64,000 nucleotides of DNA from contig NC_030856.1 in assembly GCF_000208745.1 (NCBI RefSeq), positions 15,171,949 to 15,235,948 on the forward strand, written 5' to 3'. Position 1 is the stretch's first letter; every line of letters starts with the position of its first letter. Shown in pieces: positions 1-11,514 of this stretch. The position numbers were made by a program, and so were the translations under genes. Source of the stretch: Theobroma cacao (lineage: Eukaryota; Streptophyta; Magnoliopsida; Malvales; Malvaceae). Below the pieces are notes generated by a model. That model saw only the letters and a list, made by a program, of their open reading frames with translations. It was not told the DNA's origin and ran no database searches.

Positions 1-474
1 TAAGAAATGATTGTGATGATTGTTATATGATAGAAACATTTGAAAACTCCACGGATAACGTCAAAAAGGAGTTGTGATTGGAGCTTGGAATCGACTCTCA
101 AATTAGGTGAGTGGATACAATACTTTCAGATTATTTTGATATGTAAAGCTAGCATGATTTCGATGACAAAGATTATTTATGCATGTTGAAATTATATCTC
201 TAAAATTGGTTATCAAAGGATTTGAGAGTCTCGAATGAAAATGATTTTTCTAAGAAAATAATTTGATATTGATTGTGATGTGATTTACTCAATGGATTTT
301 CTAAAATGTTTATGAATCTACTTTGTATTTAAATACTCTCCCATGTATTAGTTTTCTATAAGAAGGGACAAGCACCTTATATTTGAAGTCCACTCGATTA
401 CTCTTCAGACTAGTATGGGTACAAGATATTGTATGCTTATTTATGGATGCTACAATATGCATGTTGGAATGATG

Positions 475-810
475 AATGCCATAAGATTATGTATATGATG
501 TACATTCCATATGCCATATGAGATGATCAAGTATGCATGATGTATACGATAGGATGGTGTTTATGATGTAAATTCCATATACCATATGAGGTGATTAAGT
601 ATGCATGATTAATGCCATGGGAATATGTATATGATGTGTGTTCTATATACTAAATGAGATAATTAAGTATGCATGATTAATGGCATGAGAATATGTATAT
701 GATGTATATTCCTTATACTACATGAGATGATTGAGCTAGCATAAATGCCATGAGATTAAGTATATGATGTAAATTCCCTATACCTTATGAGATGTGTAAG
801 CATGTATGTG
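475..810. repeat. tandem repeat, about 67 bp x 5
   Basis: Five diverged units begin near 475, 542, 611, 679 and 744. Each contains an 'aatgccatgag..atgtatatgatgt' type core and a 'ccatatgagatga' core. Unit length varies from 65 to 69 bp. The array sits inside the LTR remnant. Confidence 0.75.
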
Positions 811-940
811 CAAGACATTCCACATACCACAGGCTATGAGTATGAGAACTCAAAGAGTGCGATTGATACCACTCTCACAAGGTGTAAGTGATGACTTCAC
901 TCCTATGATGCATCATAAAATGCCTAAGATGCAATAAGGA

Positions 941-1033
941 TATACGTTGCCAGCCCAAGGTGCAATGGGGTTATATGTTGCTAGCCCAAGGTTCAATGGA
1001 GATGTACATTACTAGCCCAAGGTTGATGAGTGT
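941..1033. repeat. tandem repeat, 31 bp x 3
   Basis: Units start at 941, 972 and 1003, exactly 31 bp apart, and share the core 'tagcccaaggt'. The array lies inside the same LTR remnant. Confidence 0.8.
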
Positions 1034-1490
1034 CAAACCATCACAATGTATGAATTTTAATGTTATTGAAATGATCATGGTTGTTATGTTTATGGTATGT
1101 TGTATGTTGAGTTCATTAGAGTAATGTTTATGGCTTATACCTTATGATGGCATGAGAATGTGCTTAGTAAGAAGAATTGAACCGTAAAGATAGTTTTCGA
1201 GATGTAAAAGGGCTTAAAGAATGGCAAAAATTCTGAAATTGTTCAGAAACTTGGTCTCTTTGTTCAAAGTATCGATACATATGAAGTACATATCAACACA
1301 TTCCAAACATATTGCCGTTAGGCGCTTTTTGTGTGAAATGTGATGATGTGATGATGTTAAGAAGTACATATCAATACATGTGATGATGATTGTTTGATGA
1401 TGTTATGAGAAAAATATTGCTTGGGCCTAACAGGTTATGCTGGTTTAGGTCTTTGCACCAATCACAATCCTTCTAGGAAATGGGATGTCA

Positions 1491-2643
1491 CACATAACAT
1501 ATTTATATGGCCACATTAAGCTGTAACCCTAAATATAACAGTTTTATTTTAATTTAATAAAGTCTTTGTGAACTTAATTAATTTCCCACTTTATTTTGAT
1601 CTTTTTTCAATTAAGTCTTATGTCACTTAATGTGTGTGACCTATTAGGCTTCTAACATGTTGGCAATAAATATAAATCCTAATCAAATATCAATTTGATA
1701 ATTGATTTATATTTATAGATCATGAGCGGCATCTACCAATACATCACGACCACCCAAATGTTAGAGAGTCAATTAAAGAATTTGATAAAACCCTTCAATG
1801 ATAAGCCTTTTAGTGTAATACGGTCCTTTCATCAAATATCCCAAATATGTCATAAAGTATGGTTCGTTGTCTACTTATAACATTCCATATTAGTTCGCAT
1901 AATTCATGACTAACTTTATGAATTTAGGAAATTAATGTCAAAGGCTTTATACAAGTTAATCAAGAATTGAGAACAAGTGAGATACATTCCCTCATATCAC
2001 TTGGGGTGATGAATCCTCTCTTAACCACTCATTCACCTTCGCATGCTTCATGGCATACCCAAAAACACCCTATTTAGGCATCTGGTCACCTCTAGACCTA
2101 TACATATGAAATCAAAGTATTTCCTTCCCATACAAGATGACCTGGGGTCTCAAGTTTGACGACTAGTTGCATGACTATCACATGAAAACATATTCCATAG
2201 AAACTTGAGTGAAATAGCAAATGGAGTTCTCATAGCAAGTCATGTTCAGTGAACTTGTTCTTTAACAAGCACATACATGTTATCCTCAAATATCCCATAT
2301 ACTTCAATCTATGAGATTAATAGCTTACTTCCCAAGTAAGGAGGTTGAACATGTACCAGTCTTTGAGCATTGTCAATGCCTTGGCTTGACAATACAATAA
2401 CCAGAAACAATTATAGGAACATAGCTTTGATGCATAGTGATCTCATAATTGTTACAACTTTACAATTCTTTTGCAAGGCATTTATGTTCCATGGGCTTTG
2501 TCCAATTAGTACTTAATAACTCTTTATTCTTGCACTAATATGAAGGAAAACCTCTATCACATATAGTTATGCGATTAAGTATGCATTAAATAACAATTTG
2601 TATTTCTTGACTAATCCAATTGACTCAAGGGCATATACCAACA
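1491..2643 (-). mobile_element. LTR family E copy, reverse orientation
   Basis: The reverse complement starts TGTTGGTATATGCCC at 2643 and can be followed block by block against the E copies at 54177-56049 and 63403. Shared blocks lie near 2500, 2250, 2100 and 1650. The distal end (near 1491-1560) does not reach the E terminus seen at 56049, so this copy is truncated or diverged there. No coding content is visible. Confidence 0.7.
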
Positions 2644-2859
2644 AGGATTTGCTTTACTTTCCCAAACCCCCCATCCCAGACATTCAAAAAATAAAAGATT
2701 TCTAACTATGATGAGTTAATTTTCCTAATTTTTATAATAAGAAGAAAGTATAAACATTAAAAGTTTATAAATAAAAGAAGAACATAACCCTTAATTTTCT
2801 GATGCTTTGATTGATCTTCTTCGTTCTTCATGTTTACAGGGGATGAGAGAAATTCTTTC

Positions 2860-3096
2860 ATGTATGCATGAAAGGAAAGTGAACCGAGAGATCCAAGATA
2901 GAACCATTACTTGAAGAAAGAAGGCTTAAGGCAGTTGCATCTGGCAAATCCTTAGAGAAAACATTGACACAAAGCCATTTAATGATAAGAAGAAAAAGGA
3001 TAAGCAAGAAGTGATATGGTAAAGGGAGCAGTGCAAGCAGAGCTGATAGCAGAAATGAACCACATGGAACACAAATGCAACTCTTGGAGACCTTAA
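2860..3096 (+). pseudogene. small uncharacterised gene copy, left arm, copy 1 (broken)
   Basis: This is homologous to the - strand gene at 3163-3463. The start aligns with that gene's ATG but codon 4 is TGA, followed by residues resembling KESEPR. A Trp-containing segment near 2950 and a Lys-rich exon follow from about 2978, with further stops (a TAA after the Lys-rich part near 3018). The same TGA at codon 4 is present in the left arm of the second pair (59591), so it predates the block duplication. The family is not recognised. It is probably non-coding now. Confidence 0.55.
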
Positions 3097-3162
3097 ATTG
3101 AATATGACCCAAATCACTGGGATGCTAAGTTTGCCTTTGTTCCTCTTTCTGGTAAGCCATGT

Positions 3163-3463
3163 TTACAGTTTAAGGTCTCCAAGATTTTGCCCTAAGTTCC
3201 AGAGGTTCATTTTCGCTGTCAGTTCTACTCGCACTGCTCCCAACCATTTCACTTCTTCCTTATCCTCTTTCTCCCATCATTCAATAGTGTTGTTATACAA
3301 AACAGAGTTGAATGCAAAAGGCAAAGTGAAATTCATCAGAAAAGAAAAGAATTAAACCAGAGCAGAAAGCTAGTATTAAAAACACGGTAAAGATTTGCCA
3401 GAGAAATAAAACTGCCTCAACGTTATGGGGAACTCTCGGTTCAGGTTCCTTGCTTGCAGCCAT
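3163..3463 (-). CDS. small uncharacterised two-exon gene, right arm, copy 1
   Basis: ATG at 3463 (- strand) opens MAASKEPEPRVPH, followed by a hydrophobic stretch around LFLWQIF. An intron probably separates this from a Lys/Glu-rich exon (about 3285-3163) reading KEDKEEVKWLGAV..., then LTAKMN, ending in TAA at 3163-3165. The donor is uncertain: a GTG just after the WQIFT codons and a GTT further on are both possible. The acceptor is an AG near 3280. The product would be roughly 60 residues. A TATA-like box lies 74 bp upstream. The start is supported by conservation with the ATG at 60242. I do not recognise the family and expression is unproven. Of the four arm copies, this one keeps the best reading frame. 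Confidence 0.45.
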
Positions 3464-3536
3464 GAATCATCAAGAGAGGCAGAAACATCAGTCTGTATGT
3501 AAGAAAATGCGAGTTCCACTTCTTCGGAGGTTGGGG

Positions 3537-3543
3537 TTTTTAT
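3537..3543 (-). promoter_or_regulatory. TATA-like box for the 3463 gene
   Basis: On the - strand this reads TATAAAA, 74 bp upstream of the ATG at 3463. The homologous gene at 60242 has TATATATA at nearly the same distance. Confidence 0.4.
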
Positions 3544-3599
3544 AGGGTTTATGAACCGCTGTAAATTTTCAAATTCACGGGAATATGATAGGACGTTGC

Positions 3600-5500
3600 T
3601 TTGAAGTAATTAATGATAAATTATTGTCACTTTTTAGGGTTTAGGCTTTAGTTAATTAAAGAAAGAGATATTTAAATGCTTAACGTCTACTTTTATACTA
3701 AAAAAATAACTGCACCGTTATGTTTGATTTTGCGGGATTTGAATTTTGACTTCTCTATTTGTATCTTGTTGCAAGTTGATTTTTTGTTTAATTCCATGTT
3801 GCTTTCCAGCTCAAGCTTTTAATATTGGTGTGCGTCTTTAGTCTAAAACCTTTAGATTCAATTAATCAGACGATAAAACATAATAAAGAAACTTTCGGCA
3901 ATATTGATAGGGAAAGTGAAAGTATAGTGTCAATTGAAACGTACTTTCTTATGACATACTATTTAAAAAGAATTCTTAAATTATTAAAAAAATTAAATAT
4001 ATCTTTATATTTTTATTACGTTTAATCAAACTCATATATTTTTATTTTAAATCAAATAAATTTTTATAGTTTTTTCTTGAGTCAAATAATCAAGTTAGAT
4101 GGAACGGAACCCTAATTGTAGCTTGATTTGCATTGTATGAAGGCATCAACCATAAGAAAACATGCACATTCAACATAACTAGGTCCTGAAACCACCCCAT
4201 TACAGCCAGACCTGATGGCCATTGAATACCCTTTTTTATTTAGTAATAATTAAAGTAATTAGATAATTTTTAAATTATCACAATAATTTTATTACCTATA
4301 GTGATTTCTCAAATTAATTATGTTACTTGTGATGATACTAATTATAAAAAATATTTCCTATATTCTATTGATTAATATAAAATTATGGACGTGTGTATAT
4401 TTTTTGGACAAAAAGACATCTCATTGATTGTATTTTGAAAGGGTCATTTTAAATTAATTTTTACTAAGTACAAGTAATAGGATTTATTCGATAGATAAGA
4501 CAGAGTTTTAATTATTTTATTCAATCACTTCTATCATTTTTTAAGTTATTTTAATTTGTATAATTATTAATATCATTATTTTGCTAAAAATAAAAACACT
4601 TTATTTTTTATTTTTTTCCAGGGCATTTGGCATTTTCTCCTGCCATGTCATAATTTTTTCATCTTTTTCTGGGTTTTATAATTCATTCCATGGTTCTACC
4701 AAATATTTTTTTATTATTAATTTTTTACCATTTCTTAATCAAATTGAAAGTATAACACTAAATTACACACGTTAAAAGATTGGTGATAAATTCTAAGAGG
4801 TAAGAAGAGTGGTGAATTTATACATATATAATATTGCTTATCAAGAAATACTCATAGTGATGAATTCATAGTGGTGAAATACTCAGTCATATCACTATTT
4901 CATTTGAATTTATTATAATAGTTTTCAAAAATATTTATTAATTTTATTGTATTAATTCATTTTGTTCGGGTTTCCAAAAATTCTGTCTTCAGTCCTGTCT
5001 TCAGTCTGAAAATTCTGACTCTTGAAGCCCACCGACGACGATTGACTCCATTTTCATTTTGTTTTTCTTGGGTTTCCAAATGGGATCCGCTAAATGCGAC
5101 GTGAACTTTGGCTTTCATGATTCTCTTTTGTTTGGCTCCTGGCTGGCACCGTCCATTTGGAATTTTATTAATTCATGAATATTTGCACCAGATCTGCGGC
5201 TTAAATCTTGCTGTTTTTGCTACGATTATTTGACCGTCCTTAGTGAATGTGAGTTTTTGTTGGTTTTCGAGCACAAATATATATTTTTTTAATTAGAAGA
5301 AGGGAATTCAAATTCTTTAAGTAAGGGATCATGTATCAATTAATGAACGAAATGCTTGAGGTGTTAATAAGAAACTTAATTTAGATATATAATATGTAAA
5401 TTAAATCCCAATCTTATTCTAACTCAATTTACATCCAAATCTAGAAATATATAATCAAATCTAAAAGTTTAAATCAGATAGCCCTCTTGTGTCTGACTTA
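3600..5500. other. AT-rich intergenic DNA, nothing identified
   Basis: Long AT-rich DNA with short low-complexity runs. Open frames here are short and unlike known proteins. A slightly GC-richer patch near 5000-5160 includes 'ttgactccattttc', which also occurs near 61193. No gene could be supported. Confidence 0.5.
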
Positions 5501-5789
5501 GGCTGTTTGTTTGCTAATCTACCTAGCCTAGTATAAACTTTGGCCATGACATAATGGACATTCATACATATTTATAATATTCCCCTTTGAATGTCTACTG
5601 CATTGAGAATATGCATCTTTCAAACCACACTACGAAAAAAAAAAAACTCATGGGAAAAAAAAATTCTGGTGAAAGGAAAATAGAATATAATTCTTTTCAA
5701 GAATACAATTAAAAATATGTCTCATTATAAACCTTACTAAGAAAAACCTAATGGGAAAAACCTTAGTAAAGGAAAAGAATTCAATGCGT
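5500..5789 (-). mobile_element. copia 3' untranslated region and LTR start
   Basis: Read on the - strand, this follows directly after the RNase H coding remnant at 5790-5989. It contains the repeated 'gggaaaaacct' block typical of the 3' non-coding part of plant copia elements, then an LTR-like start with a short 'ggggaatattataaat' segment. The outer boundary is not clear. Confidence 0.45.
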
Positions 5790-5989
5790 ATTCTACTTCT
5801 ACTAATGACTGCATTTTTTGAAATCTTTCAAACAATGCATTTTAATAATTTGTACCAACTTTTCAAATTTTGTAGCAGAAAGAATTTTTATAAATAAATA
5901 TGTTAGACTGTCACTTGAACGAATTTGTTGAATACTAATATCACCATTTTCTTGAAGATCATGAGTAAGGAAGAATGTTGGTAAATTAT
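5790..5989 (-). pseudogene. Ty1/copia RNase H C-terminus (3' half of a split fragment)
   Basis: The - strand translation reads PTFFLTHDLQENGDISIQ and continues with a clear match to the end of copia polyproteins (RSSD.L..LF.K.L pattern, then a Phe-Glu-Lys-Leu-Val block). The upstream half of the same domain lies at 12986-13127. The two halves were separated by an A-family LTR element that entered at a His-Ile codon pair. TSD-like 5-mers are attat (5985-5989) and aatat (12986-12990), one mismatch. The fragment is non-functional. Confidence 0.75.
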
Positions 5990-6628
5990 TGTGAGACCTC
6001 GACCTTTATAGACTCGTAATTAGAAGTAGACGCGATAACACAAACTAAGGGTAATTTCGTCATTTTCTCTAATAAGGCCCCATAAGAAAGTTTTCTAATA
6101 TTTTAAGATCTAAGTGAGCATAAGGACCGAATGAATGATGTATAATGATGAAAACACGAAGACAACTAGAAGTCACAATAATTTCCATAATAGGGGCAAA
6201 ATAGTCATTTTGCACCCCAAATAAAAGATTTTAAGTTTTGTGAACCTGAATACTTTTAGACTATTATGGACCTTATCTTTGTGTTAAAAGAGTGAAAGGA
6301 TTTAACATGGGAAGGGAGGAAGACAAATGGCCTTGTTAAGGGCATTTCAATAGTTTAGTAAAGTTGGATAAACTTTAACTATAAAGATCTCATTGTTTCC
6401 AGCAGCTTCTTCATTTTTCTCCAGCAACTTCTTCTTCTTCCTTCCATCTCACGTTTCTCTCTTCTTCCATGAAAGCTTCTTTCAAGCTTCCATCACTCTC
6501 TCAAACTAACCTCAATCTTTGTGCTTTTCACACCCTGTTGTAGGGTTTTTCACACTCTTTTACTCCCTCACTTTAAACAAACCCTTAAAAGTCTTTTTTC
6601 CATACTTCTCTCACCAGCTGAAATGTGT

Positions 6629-6629
<1 letters not shown>

Positions 6630-6669
<40 letters not shown>
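6630..6669. repeat. (GA)n microsatellite
   Basis: An almost pure AG dinucleotide run of about 40 bp inside LTR family A. Confidence 0.95.
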
Positions 6670-6672
<3 letters not shown>

Positions 6673-7319
6673 CATGGTAGCTTGAGGACTCTTGGGAAGG
6701 AATTTCATTACAATCCACCAAGGTGAGTGATGAATTAGTAGTGGTTTTAAGCTGTTGATAATGGCTAGTAATTGAAGTTATGAGTTGTGTTATTGTTGAA
6801 GTTGTTTATCTATTTTTGGTGTTACTAAAGAAGAGAAACTAAATAGCCAATCAAATGCTAATTGGAAAGTAGATAGGAAGGGCTAGTGAAGCTTGATTTG
6901 GGAAATAGCTTTTGGAGCAATATTAATGTAAATTGGATTGGCTGTGATGTTTTCGGTGTGTGATAGGTTCCAACGAGGCCTTTCAGCCCCAATTGGACCA
7001 TTAGGAAAGTTAGAGTCGACTAAAGGTTCAACAAATACCGGTGAGTGAACTTGCATAAAATAATGTTTTGGGATATACACTTGTATGTTTGATTGAATCC
7101 CCTAAAGCATTTTATTGGTGTTTCTTCAAAACTCGCATGGGAATAAGCCCTTATGAAATGTTTTATGTTACGAAATGGATAGTGTGATGAATTCATATGT
7201 TTTTGTATAATGTTGATATATATATATGCTATGTCATAAATGGTACCATTGTGTGACAAATGCAATCGTGCATGTGCAGGGTGAGTGTGCACTTGCCGGT
7301 GAGGACGGTGGTGAGGGAG

Positions 7320-7465
7320 ATTGATGGTGATATTGCCCGTGTGCATGATGTGGGGGGATGTACATGATGACATTAACTGTGCATGATGTGGGGGGATGCA
7401 CGCAATGACTCCAGCTATGTGCACGATGTGGGGGGATGCACATGAGCTGGGTGAGATGAGATGGT
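7320..7465. repeat. VNTR in LTR A, about 50 bp x 3
   Basis: Three units share 'gatgtggggggatg' and a 'gtgca' core. Related but family-specific versions occupy the equivalent position in the other A, D and F copies (11515-11700, 17830-18030, 32390-32560, 36880-37040). Confidence 0.75.
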
Positions 7466-7643
7466 ATACAAATTGATATATGTTTAGGTATATGTATATG
7501 CAATAGAAAGACCATGATTGTAATATGTGATTGTATGGCATGATGAATTTTGAAAATCTCCCATGTACTTACAAATTGATTTTATTGTAGCATCAAATGG
7601 ATGTTTGGTACAAAGGAAATCCCTCATTATTTAGGTGCCCTGC

Positions 7644-7824
7644 TTCTCGCTGCAGCGAGAAACTTTCTGTTTTACTGCCTGTAACTCGCTGCAGCGAGAA
7701 TGCTTTCTCGCTGTAGCAAGAAACTTTCTGTTTTTGCTACCTGCAACTCACTGCAGTGAGAATCCATTATCGCTGCAGCGAGAAACATTCTGTTTTGACC
7801 ACCTGAATCTCGCTACAGCAAGAA
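7644..7824. repeat. array of six GC-rich palindromes
   Basis: Boxes of the palindrome CTCGCTGCAGCGAG or derivatives lie near 7646, 7685, 7706, 7747, 7769 and 7809, with spacing alternating around 40 and 21 bp. The first box is a perfect 18-bp palindrome (7644-7661). The box at 7747-7760 has CG changed to CA in the left arm and to TG in the right, so it stays palindromic. Confidence 0.9.
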
Positions 7825-7928
7825 ACTTTTTGTCCTACATGCTACCTTGTTAATTGTTGCCATATTTTCCACTTCTTTAACATCATGGTTGAACATGGAC
7901 TTCCAACATCAAGGGGGGGGGGGGGTTT

Positions 7929-9456
7929 TGATAACTCTATTATATAGAGTTATTTAGGCTTAATTTTGATAATAATTTGGCTAGGTTTTTGTAGTAATGC
8001 ATAGAAATTAGTAAGTTTTATTTAATTATTTTAAATTAGTTATTTTAGGTGAGTCAATCTAATTTTTGTTAATTTTATGCTTAATTTGGTGTTAATATGA
8101 TTAAGATAGGTTGCTATTGATTTATTTGTGTTTTTGTAGGTGTTTGAAAGAAGAATTTTAATGGAAGAAGGAGAGTAATTTCGAGGTGCAGACTTTCAAT
8201 GTACATATTTTGGTATTTTAATCATAACTTTCTCTACAAAGCTCCAAATGAAGCAATTCTTAGACCAATGAAAAGATAAGAGAAAGATCCACAACTTTTA
8301 TGTTTACTACTTCACCCAGTTCGGCCTGTAGGATGGTTAAAAGTCTTGTTGAAGTTGATGTATTGTAGCAATCCTAGAGCAATTACGATTTCTATTAATT
8401 AATTTGGCAAAGCTGCGACTTACATAGTTTGATAAGGAAATCTCAGCTGAAATTGACTTTTTTCTTCACCCAATTTGGTCTAACTTCAAAGCCTATAAAA
8501 ACAACCTTTCGGAGGACTTGAAGGGAACGAAATTAAGAAAAAAAACACCAGATTAACATCTGAGAGTCAAGCTATACAGTCATTGAAGGAATTTGAAGAA
8601 TTCAAGGAGATTTGGAGATCAAGAATTCAGTCCTTGGTTTTTTCTATCTTTTTGTTATTCTTTTATTCTTTTGATTTTAATGTTTATATTTTATTTGATG
8701 ATGATGTATGACTTGATGGTGAAATAAATTTTTAATCTGAGATTATGATTGAACTTAATATATAGTCTGAATTATTTATCTCTCTTTTACTTATGTTTGA
8801 TGGATTTAAGTTGTTTATTTTATTCTGTTCTTAATGCTTTTAGTTGACTGGCCACCAATTAGATTGAATTGGAAACCTAGGTTAAACCTTGACGAAAGAT
8901 ATTTTGGTAGACCTTGAATAAAATAGCGTATGATCGAATACACTTAGTTGATTAGGTGGTTTGATTAGCATATAGGGTAGACATACACCTATAAGCCATA
9001 TGTAGCCAAAATTAGAACACAAACTTAATGAATCTTTCTTCAATTTAATTTGCATAGACATATAGTAAATTAATTGGAAGATGTATTTTTATAAGAAACT
9101 CGACAAAGACTTGTAAATAATTTAGGACTTTAGGTTAGCAATTTAATCCATTAAACTAAGTTAAGAGAAAGAGACAATAATCAGATGAAGTATTGAGGGA
9201 TATCATAGTCTTAGGTCTGTTAATCATTAGAAGTAAATTTGCTAATAGAATTTAGATTAGTTTTAGTTTGAGTTAATAGTTTATTAATTTAAATTTTTCC
9301 TTTTTAATTTTAATTGTTTAGATAAAATTAGGGTGTTATAATTTTAGTAGTTAACAGTAGGAATCAAACAATTCTCCGTGGGAACGATACTCTACTTCAT
9401 TACTATATTACTTATTAACAATACGTGCACTTGCGTGAGTAGAAAATTCAACAACA
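7929..9456 (+). mobile_element. solo LTR, family B (Athila/TAT-like)
   Basis: It starts TGATAACTC and ends CAACAACA. The perfect 5-bp TSD is ggttt (7924-7928 and 9457-9461). It is inserted in A copy 1. A second full copy at 44224-45760 has the same ends and its own TSD. Near the 3' end is the block '..gggaacgatactctac..gtgcacttgcg', which resembles the LTR ends of Athila/TAT-type gypsy elements. No coding region is present. A 10-bp inverted repeat (ATAACTCTAT) begins two bases inside the 5' end. Confidence 0.85.
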
Positions 9457-9514
9457 GGTTTGATGAGAAACCCTCGACCACTTGAGAAACCCTTGGCCAA
9501 TTGACAATTTGAGC

Positions 9515-9590
9515 CAAATTTCACTGTAGCGAAAATTTATTCTCCTTGCAGCTACACTGCAGTGAGAAAGCCTTTTCCCTGCAGCGAGGA
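9515..9590. repeat. further palindrome boxes of LTR A
   Basis: Degenerate CTCGCTGCAGCGAG boxes (one as 'cactgcagtgag' near 9552, one as 'cctgcagcgag' near 9578) continue the array at 7644-7824 after the B insertion. Confidence 0.7.
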
Positions 9591-11084
9591 CCTGTCGTTT
9601 TACTTGACTTGATTTGCATGAATGCTATTAAAGTTGTCACTCTTCAAATCCTTTGTTGTGCATGGACCCATTACCACAAGTGATTTACTCATTAAGGGTT
9701 TAATGAGAGGTTTTAATAAAAACTAAACTAAATTGCATTGTTTTGAAGATAAATGCATCATGATTTCTTTAAACTTTCCTTATTGTTTGCTTGTTCCTTT
9801 TCTTTGTTCACTCACTAGGTTTATACTCACCGTTTTCAACTTCATGTTTTCAGATCAAGAGGTAGCCGGTAACTAGGTCGAGGTGTCTTCGTAAATTCGT
9901 ATCTTTGGTAGGTATCTTGACATTCTGTAGCCGCACCTTCACTTTGGTCACTTTGCTGGAAGCCCAGAGTCATTTTTGTTTGTAAATATGTACATGTGAT
10001 GTAAAGTACTAAGATGCGTACCTTAGACCATACGTGTATATTTTGATTGGTAAAACCACCATGAGTGGCAATAGTTAAATGTTATTTTGCGCTAATATAA
10101 ATGCAGTTTTTGATTGTTATAACTTATTATTAAAATACTTAAGGGTTAAGATTATGAGATATAAATGTAAGAATAGTTGACGGGATGATGAGCAGGATTA
10201 CATAAATAGCCTTGTTTGGGCTTAATGGACTATGTTGTCACGACCCAAATTTCGGGCCATGACAAGCGCATGGGCCCAATGGACATAGCCTACTAAGCCC
10301 AAGCAAGCCTACTTATATGACCTGTTTATCATTCCATGAAAAGTTACTAAAGTCATATTTCATAATCTCAATTCGAATAATGATAACCGTTGCCAATTCA
10401 TAGTGGCATTACCCGTCAAAATATGCATATATTGTCTACAACATGAATTCTAATAATTTACATCAAGTTTGTCTATACATATAAAAAAGGAGACTCGAAT
10501 TCCATCAGAGAGACCCGGGTGACGTACAGCTACTGAATGCCGAGATACCTACCAAGGAAACGAATCTACAAGGGCACCTCAACCTAGTTACCGGCTGCCT
10601 CTTGATCCGAAAACATGAAGTTGAAAATATTGAGTATAAACCCAGTGAGTGAATATAAGAAGGGAACAAGCAATCAATAGGAATAATTTGAAAATCATGA
10701 TGCACTTCAAAACAATGCAATTTAGTTTCATTCTTATTAAAACCCCTCATTAAACCCTTAAATGTTTAATCACTTGATAATGATAATTCCACACATAACA
10801 AGAAATGGAAGGATGAAAATTTCAGTGATATTCAATCAAGCCAAATGAAACGACGGATCCTCAATTGCTATGTGAATGCCTTTCCGCTGCAGCGAAGTTT
10901 GGGCTTGAGTTACTAGCTGGACGAGGGTTTCTCAACTGACCGAGGGTTTCTCTCTAAAATTCCTCATTTCAAACTTAGTTAGATAATCCCTTAAATGTTG
11001 GGAGTCCATGCTCAATTAAGGTGTAAATGAAATGGAAAAATATGGCAAAAACCAGCAAGATAGCATACCGAATAGAAAGTTTCT

Positions 11085-11330
11085 CGCTACAGCAACATTC
11101 TTTCTTGCTGCAGCGAAATTCAAGTGGCCAAAACAGAATGTTTCTCACTGCAGTGAGTTTCGAGAGCCAAAATAAAAAGTTTCTTGTTGCAACGAGTAGC
11201 TACAACAACTTTCTCATTGCAACGAGAATGCATTCTCGCTACAAAGAAAACCAGTTTAGGCAAACCTCTCAAACTTGAGAGTTTCTAGTTGTAGCGAGAA
11301 TCATTCTAGTTGCAACGAGAAACAGGGCAC
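11085..11330. repeat. palindrome array in LTR A copy 2
   Basis: About eight boxes related to CTCGCTGCAGCGAG, including 'ctcactgcagtgag' near 11145 (arms changed symmetrically) and several with 'ttgcaacgag' decay. It is the reverse-complement counterpart of 7644-7824. Confidence 0.8.
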
Positions 11331-11514
11331 CAAGAAAAGGCCATCCTGCTGAAATGACAAAATCAACATGAAACTCTTAAAAATTCCAAAGTTCAACATG
11401 CCAAATTTTCACATGCATTACAATCATATGCTATATTCATGAGCTTTTATTCCATAAACATATATACACATATATACATAGATAAACACAAATACCACCA
11501 TCATCTCATCATAC

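Larger units (their letters stand above)
1..1490 (+). mobile_element. LTR remnant, family G (Tekay-like gypsy)
   Basis: Non-coding LTR-type DNA truncated by the window edge. Its order of blocks (stretches near 90-260, then satellite-like repeats) is shared with 14380-15170. It closes with a TGTCACA end at about 1490. It carries a motif around TATCGATACAT near 1270, which is also seen in the LTR at 13.7 kb. No protein is encoded. Assignment to Tekay-type gypsy rests on general LTR style and is an inference. Confidence 0.5.
2857..3466. repeat. long inverted repeat built from a tail-to-tail gene pair (copy 1)
   Basis: The left arm (about 2857-3115) and the reverse complement of the right arm (about 3150-3466) align along most of their length. 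The best block is 2985-3105 against 3168-3285, roughly 80% by eye. Only about 40 bp are left as loop. Each arm is a copy of one small gene, and the two copies meet at their stop codons. The same arrangement recurs at 59588-60245. A transcript crossing it would fold into a long hairpin. Confidence 0.8.

Noticed and set aside
7020..7541. Open frames of 93-173 codons on the - strand rich in His/Pro/Ser
   Set aside because: They run through the LTR VNTR and its reverse-complement versions appear wherever the VNTR occurs (11439-11950, 17759-18067, 36722-37036). They are repeat artefacts.
7913..7928. Poly-G run of 13 as a possible G-quadruplex
   Set aside because: A single G run without other G tracts nearby. 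It lies next to the B insertion site and may include sequencing error.
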